Source: an uncultured Paracoccaceae bacterium (lineage in GTDB: Bacteria > Pseudomonadota > Alphaproteobacteria > Rhodobacterales > Rhodobacteraceae). Taken from it: 64,000 nt of DNA. Below the pieces are notes generated by a model, which was not told the origin of the DNA, did not search any database, and saw nothing but the letters and a program-made list of their open reading frames with translations. The translations under genes were made by a program, and so were the position numbers. The stretch is from the NCBI GenBank assembly GCA_947503775.1, contig CANNFE010000009.1:55668-119667 (forward strand), given 5' to 3'. Position 1 is the stretch's first letter. Each line of letters opens with the position of its first letter. Positions 40,373 to 48,671 of the stretch are shown piece by piece.

Positions 40373-40855
40373 GCTTGCGGGGCTTCTGGACGGGCCTGGA
40401 TGCCTCAAGCTACGCCAGATTGACCACATTTCACGGGAATTTCCCAAGAATCTACCTGTCTTTGACGCTTGGACGTGAAAAGCCCCGATCGGATTGACGG
40501 AGTATTCACGCGCAATCCTGCTCATCCTAGGTTAATGTTTACGTATGGTCAGGAGAGTTTAACGACCATCGGTGGGATCGGATGAGTGGGCAGGCGCATT
40601 GACGGCCTGATGTGGTGTCACCGGAGTGTTTTGTGGAAAGGTAACGGTTTTTTTAGAGGTAACGATTTTTAGTGTGTTCGGCCATCGTTACGGCCAAACG
40701 AGCGGCGCATGTTTAACGGTGATCGGGTGATCGCCTTCGGTAACACCCAGTATGAGTGCGCGCCGTCTTTTAAAGAGTGATGCGATTATTTCGTCGCAAA
40801 AAAAGGCGCGCCTCTCGGGGCGCGCCTTTTCCGTCTGAACCATACCGTCTTGCGG
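40373..40855. other. gene-free convergent interval with small repeats
   Basis: 483 bases between the HD gene and the end of rplI, AT-richer than its surroundings. GGTAACG followed by a T-rich run occurs twice 18 bases apart (about 40640 and 40658), with an inverted CGTTACGG near 40690. Two related segments starting GTTTAACG and containing ATCGG lie near 40558 and 40719. No gene is supportable; a small RNA ending at the 40797-40830 hairpin is possible but unproven. Confidence 0.45.
40797..40830 (-). terminator. terminator of the rpsF-rpsR-rplI operon (bidirectional)
   Basis: The perfect stem GGCGCGCC (40805-40812) / GGCGCGCC (40819-40826), which is self-complementary, is flanked by an A-run on the left and TTTT on the right. 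On the minus strand it ends in seven T, terminating rplI. Confidence 0.88.
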
Positions 40856-41503
40856 TCAGTTGTCCAGCTTTTCGTCCAGTTCGGACTTTTCGAGGACAGC
40901 CGGCTGATCGGTCTTTTGTTCGACCTCGGTCTCGAGCTCGTCAAGTTGCGCGGCACCGATTTCGTCGAAGAGCTGCTCGATCTCGAATTCGGCTGCGGCT
41001 TCTTCTTCGGCCGCCAGTTCCTGGATCGACTTGCCTTGCGCCTGCAGTTCGGCCTCTTCGGTGGAGCGGGCGACGTTGAGCTTGATCGTCGCATCGACCT
41101 CGGGGTGCAGGTTCACGAGAACGTCGTGAATGCCGAGCTCCTTGATCGGTGCGGTCAGGGCGACCTGCTTGCGATCGACGGAGAAGCCCGCTTCGGTCGC
41201 GGCATCGGCTGCGTCACGGGTAGACACGGAACCATAGAGCGCGCCGCTATCGGATGCGGAACGGATCACGATGAATGTCTCGCCATCGAGCTTGGCCGCG
41301 AGGCTTTCGGCCTCTGTCTTGGTTTCTAGGTTGCGCGCCTCGAGCTGGGCCTTGTCGCTTTCGAAGCGCTTGATGTTCGCCTCGTTGGCGCGAAGGGCCT
41401 TGCCCTGGGGCAGCAGATAGTTGCGCGCGTAGCCTTCCTTGACGGAGACGACTTCGCCCATCTGGCCAAGCTTGGCGACGCGTTCGAGTAGGATGATGTC
41501 CAT
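40856..41503 (-). CDS. rplI: 50S ribosomal protein L9
   Basis: The N-terminal domain is canonical ([36 protein letters not shown], given here in outline as [17 protein letters not shown]), joined by a long helix to the C-terminal domain ([22 protein letters not shown] region, about residues 92-115). The 215-residue length exceeds the usual 150 because of an acidic C-terminal extension from about residue 150, rich in Glu and Gln, a feature shared by many Rhodobacterales L9 proteins. Last gene of rpsF-rpsR-rplI. Confidence 0.97.
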   Translation of the reverse strand: MDIILLERVAKLGQMGEVVSVKEGYARNYLLPQGKALRANEANIKRFESDKAQLEARNLETKTEAESLAAKLDGETFIVIRSASDSGALYGSVSTRDAADAATEAGFSVDRKQVALTAPIKELGIHDVLVNLHPEVDATIKLNVARSTEEAELQAQGKSIQELAAEEEAAAEFEIEQLFDEIGAAQLDELETEVEQKTDQPAVLEKSELDEKLDN

Positions 41504-41512
41504 GATCTGTCC

Positions 41513-41740
41513 TTACTTTACAGCGTAGGGCAGCAGGGCCAGGAACCGGGCACGCTTGATCGCCTGGGCGAGCTTGCGCTGGTTCTTGGCGCCGACGGCG
41601 GTGATGCGGGACGGGACGATCTTGCCGCGCTCGGAAATGTAGCGCTGCAGAAGCTTGGTGTCCTTGTAGTCGATCGTCGGGGCGTTGTCGCCTTCGAACG
41701 GATCGGACTTGCGGCGGCGGAAGAAAGGTTTGGTTGCCAT
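41513..41740 (-). CDS. rpsR: 30S ribosomal protein S18
   Basis: A 75-residue protein with the S18 core: an [18 protein letters not shown] segment (residues 24-41, [13 protein letters not shown]) and [21 protein letters not shown]18 pairs with S6 on the 30S platform. It lies between rpsF and rplI with gaps of 14 and 9 bases in the standard operon order. It lacks the CXXC zinc motif. Confidence 0.97.
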   Translation of the reverse strand: MATKPFFRRRKSDPFEGDNAPTIDYKDTKLLQRYISERGKIVPSRITAVGAKNQRKLAQAIKRARFLALLPYAVK

Positions 41741-41754
41741 CTGTTCAGTCTCCC

Positions 41755-42114
41755 TTAGCGGTCGCGGTCACGACGGCGGCTGTCGCGCTCGTCACGTTTT
41801 TGCATCTGGATCGAGGGGCCTTCGTCATGTTCGTCGACCTTGATCGACAGAACACGCATGACGTCGTCATGCAGGCGCATCTGACGCTCCATCTCCTGAA
41901 CGGCGGGCGCGGGTGCGTCCGAGCGCAGAAAGGCATAGTGGCCCTTGCGGTTCTTGTTGATCTTGTAGGCCATCGTTTTGACGCCCCAATATTCGTTTTC
42001 GACGACCTTGCCGCCATTGTCGGCGAGGACGGTTCCGAAATGTTCGATGAGGCCTTCGGCTTGCGTGTTGGACAGATCCTGACGCGCAATAAAGACATGC
42101 TCGTAAAGAGGCAT
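41755..42114 (-). CDS. rpsF: 30S ribosomal protein S6
   Basis: A 119-residue protein starting [15 protein letters not shown], the canonical S6 N-terminus, with [19 protein letters not shown] in the middle and a charged Arg/Asp-rich tail after residue 105. First gene of rpsF-rpsR-rplI. An upstream in-frame extension to 42303 covers the leader and is not part of the protein. Confidence 0.97.
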   Translation of the reverse strand: MPLYEHVFIARQDLSNTQAEGLIEHFGTVLADNGGKVVENEYWGVKTMAYKINKNRKGHYAFLRSDAPAPAVQEMERQMRLHDDVMRVLSIKVDEHDEGPSIQMQKRDERDSRRRDRDR

Positions 42115-42161
42115 GGGCAGTGTTCCGTTTTTCAAGCGCATTTCAAAGGGCCGGGGATGAG

Positions 42162-42251
42162 ATCTTCCGCTCCCGAACCCACGAGAGACTGCGCAGCAAA
42201 GAGATCTCGCGGAAGAAGACGTGCTTATAGCCAAGATCGCGAAACGCGCAA
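42162..42251 (-). promoter_or_regulatory. rpsF promoter and structured leader
   Basis: On the minus strand TTGCGC (42246-42251) and TATAAG (42224-42229), 16 bases apart, form a likely promoter. The leader between it and rpsF contains ATCTTCCGC (42162-42170) and GCGGAAGA (42209-42216), which can pair around a loop of about 38 bases. This is a candidate S6-S18 autoregulatory element, by analogy with leaders described in other bacteria. Confidence 0.45.
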
Positions 42252-42400
42252 CCCCGTCGTGACTTTGCCTCTCCTGTGGCGATGCGGTCCCGAAAGAGGC
42301 CATCTAATACCTCGCAGCCGTCATGTTTCCGCCACCGTGAACCCCGAGCTTGTAGCCAACGTTGATTTCAAAACGACGATGCCATCAAGGAGCGGATGCC

Positions 42401-43030
42401 ATGACTGCCCTGCCTGCTTTCGGAAACCCCGAACAGACCATCAATATGACGCCAGATCCGGCTGTCATGTCGGGCTTCACGGTTCTTGAGAAGGAGTGGG
42501 GTTACATCATCCGCTCGTCCGATGCCGCGCCCGTCGTCACCCATATCGTACAATCGATCGCCTCTCTGATCGGATTGAGCCTCGCGGTTGCTGCGATCGG
42601 TCTTTGGACGGTTCCGGGATCAGCCCTTGGTGCGGAAATGGCCGTGATGAAGGTCGGGGCATCCGTGATGCTGGCCTCGATTGCGGCCTTCCTCTTTTAC
42701 TTTGCAACGCGGGGGTCGCTGCCCGAGCTGCAGATCGATGTCGTCAAATCCGAGATCCGCGAAGTGCTGCGCACCAAGCGGGGCAAATCGACCGTCGCCG
42801 ATCGCTACAGCTTTTGCGCCATGAGCCAGGTCTTTATCGACCGGTCCGAACGGCGGGACGGCCGGGTTCGGTTGCTGATGCGCTATCGGAACACGAACCA
42901 GACGCTGCTGGTGGCGTCGGGTCAGGAATATCACCTTGCAGACTTGCGCGACCGGATCGGTGCGGACCTGATGGGCGGCTGGGCCCGGGCCCGCAAAGCC
43001 GAACGCGCGCAACTGCGGGTCGCCGCTTAA
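42401..43030 (+). CDS. conserved membrane protein of unknown function
   Basis: A 209-residue protein. After an N-terminal tail of about 50 residues come two transmembrane helices (about residues 45-65 and 80-105), then a cytoplasmic domain of about 100 residues containing a mixed alpha/beta stretch around FCAMSQVFIDRSERRDGRVR. I recognise no catalytic motif; it looks like a family common in Rhodobacteraceae without known role. The ATG at 42401 has AAGGAG 8 bases upstream. Divergent from rpsF. Confidence 0.8.
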   Translation: MTALPAFGNPEQTINMTPDPAVMSGFTVLEKEWGYIIRSSDAAPVVTHIVQSIASLIGLSLAVAAIGLWTVPGSALGAEMAVMKVGASVMLASIAAFLFYFATRGSLPELQIDVVKSEIREVLRTKRGKSTVADRYSFCAMSQVFIDRSERRDGRVRLLMRYRNTNQTLLVASGQEYHLADLRDRIGADLMGGWARARKAERAQLRVAA

Positions 43031-43082
43031 AGCGGGATCTCCGGGTCGTTCCGTGGGGAAGCGGAACAGGTTCGTGAGACGT

Positions 43083-43113
43083 CCTCTCCGCTTTGCTTAT
43101 GCAAGCGGGGAGG
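43083..43113 (+). terminator. hairpin after the membrane protein gene
   Basis: CCTCTCCGCTT pairs with AAGCGGGGAGG (11 bases, one T-G pair) around a 9-base loop. Only a weak T-rich stretch follows, so a terminator or RNA-stability stem is likely rather than certain. Confidence 0.55.
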
Positions 43114-43265
43114 ATTGTCATTTCCGGCCCCAAATGACCCGGGGTCAGCGCGTTTTCGCTTAAGGTCGCGATATCCGGGCGAAATCGGTTTCTGACATCT
43201 TTTGTCGGGAAAGGCAGATCCCATCTGAAGAGTATCTAAACTCTTATGGAAAGGATCTTTTCGTC

Positions 43266-43607
43266 ATGCGTCTTCTTCTCGTTTCAGTTCTCAGTGTGTG
43301 TGCCATCCCGATCGCCACGTTTGCTGCAAGCGACATCACTGCCATCGAAGATGTGCAGCGGGGGCAGACCGTGACGGTTCAGGGTACGGTGGACCGCATC
43401 ATGGACACCGATGAGTTCCGGGTCCGGGACGAAACCGGTAGCCTGCGCGTCTATGTCGGCCCCAACTGGGTGCCTGCCGAGGTTGGTGAACAGGTGACGA
43501 TCACCGGCATCATGGATGATGATCTTCTGCCGCGGCCCGAGCTTTATGCGCGCGAGATCGTCGTTGGCGATGAGCCTCCGATCACGCTCGAGCATCGCTA
43601 CGAGTAG
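43266..43607 (+). CDS. exported OB-fold protein (BOF/YgiW-like)
   Basis: A 113-residue protein with a signal peptide (residues 1-20, TFAAS) and one small beta-barrel. The pattern GQTVTVQGTVDRI, then FRVRDETGSLRVYVGPNW fits the bacterial OB-fold (BOF) family of YgiW/YdeI, periplasmic proteins linked to stress in enterics. The ribosome site AAAGGA is 9-14 bases upstream. It is followed by a YceI gene on the same strand after 168 bases. Ligand unknown. Confidence 0.8.
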   Translation: MRLLLVSVLSVCAIPIATFAASDITAIEDVQRGQTVTVQGTVDRIMDTDEFRVRDETGSLRVYVGPNWVPAEVGEQVTITGIMDDDLLPRPELYAREIVVGDEPPITLEHRYE

Positions 43608-43775
43608 AGCATCCGTGTTGTCTGCCCGGTCCGGCGCGTCTGGCCCGGGCGGATATCGGCAAGGGCCGTGTGCTTTGACGAACATGTTATGCGCGCCCCC
43701 GGGGGTTTGCCCTGTCAGTAAATTGTCCGAGATGACATGCATGACATTGTCCCAACTTCCCGAAAGGAGTTCTTT

Positions 43776-44366
43776 ATGATCCGTACCGCTTTGGCTGCTG
43801 CCGCTACGCTGGCTCTTGCCTCTCCCGCTTTGGCCGAGCCCGAGGCCTACACGCTCGATTCGAGCCACAGTCAGGTTGTCTTCAGCTACAACCACCTTGG
43901 GTTCTCGACGACGTATGGCATGTTCTCGGGCTTTGAGGGCGAGATCATGTTCGATGAGGAAAGCCCCGAGAATTCCAGCGTCACTGTCTCGATGCCGGTG
44001 ACGATGATGTTCACGGGGTGGGAGCAGCGCGACCAGCATTTCATGAGCGAGGACTTCTTCAACGCCTCCGCGCAGGCCGAGAGCGGAAATGACATCGTGT
44101 CCTTCGAAAGCACGTCGATCGCCGTGACCGGTGACAACACCGCCGATATCACCGGCAATCTGACCATGAACGGGATCACGAACGAGGTCGTTCTTGCCAC
44201 CACCCTGAACCGGGCGGATATAAACCCCATGGCCGAAAAGCCGTGGCTGGGCTTCGATGCGACGACCACGCTGAGCCGGGAGGCCTTTGGCGTCGGTGCC
44301 TTCGCGCCAGCCGTCAGCGACGAGGTCGAGGTGATCATCTCGCTTGAGGCTGAAAAGGCCGAGTAA
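43776..44366 (+). CDS. YceI-family periplasmic protein
   Basis: A 196-residue protein with a signal peptide (residues 1-20, PALAEP) and a YceI lipocalin-like barrel (AYTLDSSHSQVVFSYNHLGFST start, given as YTLDSSHSQVVFSYNHLG; end FGVGAFAPAVSDEVEVII). The family binds polyisoprenoid or quinone-like lipids in the periplasm. The ATG at 43776 has AAAGGAG upstream. A terminator shared with the converging b561-YceI fusion gene follows. Two YceI-domain genes are therefore end to end. Confidence 0.92.
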   Translation: MIRTALAAAATLALASPALAEPEAYTLDSSHSQVVFSYNHLGFSTTYGMFSGFEGEIMFDEESPENSSVTVSMPVTMMFTGWEQRDQHFMSEDFFNASAQAESGNDIVSFESTSIAVTGDNTADITGNLTMNGITNEVVLATTLNRADINPMAEKPWLGFDATTTLSREAFGVGAFAPAVSDEVEVIISLEAEKAE

Positions 44367-44394
44367 ATCGGTCTTTTCTTCCGACATCGACAAA

Positions 44395-44425
44395 GCCGCC
44401 TCACTGCGAGGCGGCTTTTTCTTTT
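44395..44425 (+). terminator. terminator between the two YceI-domain genes
   Basis: GCCGCCTC (44395-44402) pairs with GAGGCGGC (44408-44415) around ACTGC, then TTTTTCTTTT. It ends the rightward YceI gene. Confidence 0.9.
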
Positions 44426-44427
44426 GC

Positions 44428-45654
44428 TCAGGCGCCGCCGCGTTGCGCGGTAAGCGTGATGACCACGGGCACCTCGTAGCCGGGATCGGGATCGTCCCCG
44501 CCAATCCCAAAGTCCCGCCGATCCAGCGTCAGGGTGCCGTCCATCTGCGCGATATCGCCATCAATGACGAGCGTGAAGGGCAGGGAGGTTGGAACTTCGC
44601 TGCCTTTGAGGGTCAGCGTGCCATCGGCGAGGTAGGCGCCGTCCGCCTCGGCAGGCGTGATCTCGGCGGCGAAGGTGGCCGTGGGATGCGTTTCGGCATC
44701 GAAATAGGACGGTCCCATGGCCTGATCGGTGACGGATCCCAGGGAGAGGGACGAGATATCGATCCCCACCTCGACTGCGCCTGTCCCGGTGGCGTCATCG
44801 AAGTCTATGTCGGCAGACCAGTCGCCGAACTGCCCTTCGACCGGAGAGCCGAATTGCTGCACGGTGATGTTGATCGCGCCGCCCTGTACCTGCCAGTTGC
44901 CTTCGCCGCCGGCGCGCGGGGTGTCACTGGTGGCGGCCGCCGTCGTGACCGGCGCAGCCTCGACCCTGTAAAGTCCCATCCCGCCCCCGACGCCAAGCGC
45001 GATGACATAGACCGCCACAGCGGCCAGACCGGTGCTGCGCCTCGAAATATGGCGCGACAGGGACAGATCGGGCAGCTCGGCCCTGCCGAACCACATCCGG
45101 CGCAGCGTCGCATCCTTGTCGATGAAATGATGCTTGAGCGCGCCTGCAAGGTGAAGAAAGAGGGCGATCACAAGAACCCGTTCGAAGATGATATGAAGGT
45201 TGCCTGCAATGTCCTTGACGGCGGTCGATTGCGGAACCAGCGGCAGACCTTGCCCCAGGGGCCACCAGATCGGGGCGAACCCGGCCGAGGCGGCGTGACT
45301 GACCCAGCCGACCATCGGGACGAGAATGAGCGAGGCATAGAGCAGCCAGTGCACCGTGCCGGCCAGGAACGTCTCGACCCGCCGCTCTACATGAAGCGGG
45401 GCGGGTTTGGTCTGTGTCAGCGTCCACAGGATCCGCAGCAGGGCGAGGGCCAGCAGTGTGATGCCAAGCGTCTTGTGAAGCGAGAACCAGAAAGCCGCCT
45501 GTCTGCCATAGGCGGCGGGATCGACCTCGGCGGCATGGGCGAGCCTGTTGGCAAAGATCCCAAGCGGGATCAGCGTGACGATCAGCAACATGACCGACCA
45601 GTGAAAAACCTTCGAGATGCTGCCGTAGCGGTTTTCGGTGTTGACGAGTGGCAT
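44428..45654 (-). CDS. cytochrome b561-YceI fusion protein
   Basis: A 408-residue protein. Residues 5-185 are a di-haem cytochrome b561 domain with four helices and candidate haem His residues (VFHWSVML, LHKTLG, VHWLLY, HIIFER and LHLAGALKHHF). One more helix at about 205-225 leads to a periplasmic YceI domain (about 240-408, starting at NWQVQGGAINITVQQ). The fusion suggests electron exchange between a quinone-like lipid held in the barrel and the membrane haems; this is inference. Convergent with a stand-alone YceI gene. Confidence 0.92.
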   Translation of the reverse strand: MPLVNTENRYGSISKVFHWSVMLLIVTLIPLGIFANRLAHAAEVDPAAYGRQAAFWFSLHKTLGITLLALALLRILWTLTQTKPAPLHVERRVETFLAGTVHWLLYASLILVPMVGWVSHAASAGFAPIWWPLGQGLPLVPQSTAVKDIAGNLHIIFERVLVIALFLHLAGALKHHFIDKDATLRRMWFGRAELPDLSLSRHISRRSTGLAAVAVYVIALGVGGGMGLYRVEAAPVTTAAATSDTPRAGGEGNWQVQGGAINITVQQFGSPVEGQFGDWSADIDFDDATGTGAVEVGIDISSLSLGSVTDQAMGPSYFDAETHPTATFAAEITPAEADGAYLADGTLTLKGSEVPTSLPFTLVIDGDIAQMDGTLTLDRRDFGIGGDDPDPGYEVPVVITLTAQRGGA

Positions 45655-45748
45655 TGAGCGGATCTCCGGTGCTTGGTGTGACGCTTAGCCTAGAGCGGAC
45701 GCGCCAAGACGCAACGACCCAGCCGCGCAGGGCGATTGTGCGGTTTTG

Positions 45749-46531
45749 TCAGCGCCGCACAAAGACAGCGGTCAGCATGAAGCATGCCAGGGCGGTGCAG
45801 ACGATACTGGGACCTGCGGGCAGGTTCTGGGCTGCGGCGATTTGCAGACCGCCGATGATCGAGGCAAGGCCGATGCCAAACGCGCCCAGCACCATATGCT
45901 CGGGCGTCTTGACGAGGGGCCGCGCGGCGGCGGCCGGAATGATGAGAAGGGCCCCGATCAGCAGCACGCCGATCACTTCGATCGAGATGGCAACGACGAC
46001 GGCGAGCGCAAGGGTCAGGCCCATCTGCTCTCGTTCAGGGTGCAGACCCGAGGCGCGCGCCAGATCGGGGTCGAGGGTCGCGGTCAGAATTGCATTCCAG
46101 CGAAGTGCGAAAAAGAGCAGGACAAGGGCCGCTCCGGCCCAGATCACGGCCAGATCGCTTTGCGATACGGTGAGGATGTCACCGAAAAGCAGGGCCTCCA
46201 GATCGATCCGGCGTCCGGGCAGGAGGGTTGCGGCAATGATGCCGGCGGCAAGGGCGCCATGGGCGAAGACGCCCAGAACGGTGTCCGAGGCGATGGTGCG
46301 CCCCGAGAGGACCGTCAAGGCGATAGCGATCGCAAGCGCCGTGGCCAAGGCGCCCCAGGCGGGGTTGATCTGCAGGGCGACGGCGATCGCGATGCCCAGC
46401 ATCGCCGAATGGGAGGTCGCATCGCTGAAATAGGCCATCCGGCGCCAGACGACGAAACACCCCAAAGGCGCGGCCACGAGCGCGGTGCCGATCCCCGCAA
46501 GAACGGCCCGGGTCAGGAAATCGTCAAGCAT
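45749..46531 (-). CDS. znuB: zinc ABC transporter permease ZnuB
   Basis: A 260-residue inner-membrane permease of the ABC-3 family with about eight helices. Family segments RRMAYFSDATSHSAMLGIA and the loop with SIEVIGVLLIGALLIIPAAAA are clear. The start at 46531 lies one base from the znuC stop, and the extended upstream frame overlaps znuC. Works with ZnuC and ZnuA in high-affinity zinc uptake under Zur control. Confidence 0.95.
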   Translation of the reverse strand: MLDDFLTRAVLAGIGTALVAAPLGCFVVWRRMAYFSDATSHSAMLGIAIAVALQINPAWGALATALAIAIALTVLSGRTIASDTVLGVFAHGALAAGIIAATLLPGRRIDLEALLFGDILTVSQSDLAVIWAGAALVLLFFALRWNAILTATLDPDLARASGLHPEREQMGLTLALAVVVAISIEVIGVLLIGALLIIPAAAARPLVKTPEHMVLGAFGIGLASIIGGLQIAAAQNLPAGPSIVCTALACFMLTAVFVRR

Positions 46532-46532
46532 A

Positions 46533-47255
46533 TCAGTGCGGTGGATGATCGTGGCTATGGTCGTGATCGTGCCGGTAAAGGGCCAGCGCGCCGCCGGTTC
46601 CGGTGCCGAAGAGGGCCCTGTATTCGGGGGCGGATGCGACGGCGTCGGGCCGTCCCTGGCAGCACACATGACCGTTAAGGCAGATGACACGGTCCGAGGC
46701 GCTCATCACGACGTGCAATTCGTGGCTGACAAGCAGAACGGCGCAGCCGATCTCGTGCCGCAGATCCTCGATCCGGCGATAAAAGGCGGCCGACCCCGGC
46801 TGATCGAGGCCGGTCGTCGGCTCGTCCAAAAGCAGCAGTTGCGGGCGGCCCAAAAGGGCGCGGGCCAGCAGGACGCGCTGAAGCTGACCGCCCGAAAGTT
46901 GCGAGAGGGGTCGGGTCTCCAGCCCGTCCGCTCCGGATTGACGGAGAGCGTCGCCGATGGTGCCGGTATCATGGCGACGGGGCAGCGACAGAAACCGCGA
47001 GACCGTGATCGGAAGCGCTGGATCAAGACGCAGACCTTGCGGAACATAGCCGATCCGAAGATCCGGCATGCGGTGGATGCGGCCCTTTGTCAGAGGCTCG
47101 GATCCGATAAGCGCGCGCAGGAGTGTCGTCTTTCCCGATCCGTTGGGCCCGACCACGGTGACGATCTCGCGCGTGGCGATCGCCATGCTCACATTATCGA
47201 GCGCGGTGCGATTTCCGCGCCGAATGGTGATATTTTCAGCAGAAATAATACTCAT
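46533..47255 (-). CDS. znuC: zinc ABC transporter ATPase ZnuC
   Basis: A 240-residue ABC ATPase with Walker A GPNGSGKTT, signature LSGGQLQRVLLARALL, Walker B LLLLDEPTTGLD and the H-loop SHELH. The C-terminus is rich in His (HDHDHSHDHPPH), as in many ZnuC proteins. Its ATG shares a base with the zur stop (TAATG), so zur-znuC-znuB forms one tightly coupled operon. Confidence 0.96.
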   Translation of the reverse strand: MSIISAENITIRRGNRTALDNVSMAIATREIVTVVGPNGSGKTTLLRALIGSEPLTKGRIHRMPDLRIGYVPQGLRLDPALPITVSRFLSLPRRHDTGTIGDALRQSGADGLETRPLSQLSGGQLQRVLLARALLGRPQLLLLDEPTTGLDQPGSAAFYRRIEDLRHEIGCAVLLVSHELHVVMSASDRVICLNGHVCCQGRPDAVASAPEYRALFGTGTGGALALYRHDHDHSHDHPPH

Positions 47256-47722
47256 TAGGCGAGCTCTCGACAGGTCGGGCAAAGCCCGGTCGCTTCTATG
47301 ATGGTTGTGTCGATATCGAAACCTGCCTCGCGTGCAACATGTTCGATGGCGCGCGGTGCTGATGTTTCCGCAACGTGATCGCAGCCGGTGCAGATCAGGA
47401 AGGCCGGGTCGTGGCGCGTTTCGGGAGATGTGCATGCGATATAGGCGTTCAGACGCTCGATCTTGTGAGCCAGACCATGCGTCGTCAGAAAATCGAGCGC
47501 GCGATAGGCCGTCGGAGGCTTGGCGGATGCGCCATCCTTGGCAAGATGGTCGAGAATGTCATAGGCGCCGATCGCTTTATGCTCGGTCAGCAGGATCTCC
47601 AGCACGCGCCGGCGAACAGGGGTGAGGCGAACCCCCTTTGTGGCGCAAAGTTCGTCAGCCGCGGCCAGCCCCGACGCGATGCAGGCGCGGTGGTTGTGAG
47701 CGGAAAAACCGGTTGGCGACAT
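47255..47722 (-). CDS. zur: zinc uptake regulator Zur (Fur family)
   Basis: A 155-residue Fur-family repressor. An N-terminal winged helix (about residues 20-85, TPVRRRVLEILL and PTAYRALDFL) precedes the dimerisation domain with the structural zinc cysteines Cys111/Cys114 (CTGC) and Cys148/Cys151 (CPTC). Context with znuABC identifies it as Zur rather than Fur. It faces znuA across a 67-base region with a palindromic operator. Confidence 0.95.
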   Translation of the reverse strand: MSPTGFSAHNHRACIASGLAAADELCATKGVRLTPVRRRVLEILLTEHKAIGAYDILDHLAKDGASAKPPTAYRALDFLTTHGLAHKIERLNAYIACTSPETRHDPAFLICTGCDHVAETSAPRAIEHVAREAGFDIDTTIIEATGLCPTCRELA

Positions 47723-47761
47723 GTCGCTTGTCCTTGGGAAAAGGAGACGTTACGAGCAGTA

Positions 47762-47776
47762 TGTTATAGCATAACA
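47762..47776. promoter_or_regulatory. Zur operator between zur and znuA
   Basis: TGTTAT-AGC-ATAACA, a near-perfect inverted repeat, is centred in the divergent zur/znuA region, 14 bases before the znuA start. It fits the AT-rich Zur box form (GTTAT...ATAAC). One site could control both directions. Confidence 0.82.
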
Positions 47777-47789
47777 CGGAGCAAGACGA

Positions 47790-48665
47790 ATGAAGCGGTT
47801 GGGTCTCATATTTGGTCTATTTGCTGGGAGCGCAGCGGCGGAAGCCCCTCGAATTGTTGCAGATATTGCGCCGGTTCAGTCTCTTGTCGCGATGGTCACA
47901 GAGGGCGTGACCACGCCGGATCTTCTTCTTGAGGCGACGCAGGATGCGCATCATGCGGCGCTGACGCCCGCGCAGGCGCAATCGCTTCAGGACGCCGATC
48001 TGATCGTCTGGATCGGGCCGGGCCTGACGCCGTGGCTGTCGGAAGGTCTTGAGACCGTCGCTTCGGGTGCCGCTGTGCTCAGGCTGGGCGGGCGCGACGA
48101 GGATGTCGTCCTGGAGATGCGAGGCCATCACGGCGGGCATGATCATTCGCACCATGAGGCGGATCCGCATGGCTGGCTCGATCCATCGAATGCGGCATCC
48201 TGGCTCGGCGTGATTGCCGAACAGGTGTCGGCGCTCGATCCGGACAATGCTGAGGTCTACGAGGCCAATCGCGCGCAGGCGCAGGAGAAGTTGACAGCGG
48301 TCGATGCCGAGCTGAGATCGATGATCAAACCGTCAGACCAAAAGATCATGATGGGGCATGATAGCCTTCAATATTTTGAAAACGCGTACAATATTTCGTT
48401 TGCGGGTGCGCTGAGCGATAGCGAGGATATCGATCCGACAGCCAATGAAATCCGAGAGCTTCGACAGACGGCGACGGGCGGCGATGTCGCCTGCCTTCTG
48501 ATCGATCAGGAGACCTCGGCGTCCATGGTCGAGACCGTCACGGAAGGCACGGATCTCAAACGGGTCGATGTCGATCCGATCGGCCGCACGCTGCCTCCCG
48601 GGCCGGATCTTTACGTCGACCTTCTCATGGCCATCGGGACAAGCGTCGTGGAATGCCTCGAATAG
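47790..48665 (+). CDS. znuA: zinc-binding periplasmic protein ZnuA
   Basis: A 291-residue solute-binding protein with a signal peptide (residues 1-18). It has the cluster A-I metal site His (DAHHAALTP), a His-rich loop (residues 113-127, HHGGHDHSHHEADPH) and the conserved DPHGWLDPSNA and MMGHDSLQYF segments. It delivers zinc to ZnuBC. Transcribed divergently from zur, under the operator at 47762. Confidence 0.96.
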   Translation: MKRLGLIFGLFAGSAAAEAPRIVADIAPVQSLVAMVTEGVTTPDLLLEATQDAHHAALTPAQAQSLQDADLIVWIGPGLTPWLSEGLETVASGAAVLRLGGRDEDVVLEMRGHHGGHDHSHHEADPHGWLDPSNAASWLGVIAEQVSALDPDNAEVYEANRAQAQEKLTAVDAELRSMIKPSDQKIMMGHDSLQYFENAYNISFAGALSDSEDIDPTANEIRELRQTATGGDVACLLIDQETSASMVETVTEGTDLKRVDVDPIGRTLPPGPDLYVDLLMAIGTSVVECLE

Positions 48666-48671
48666 ACCGCC

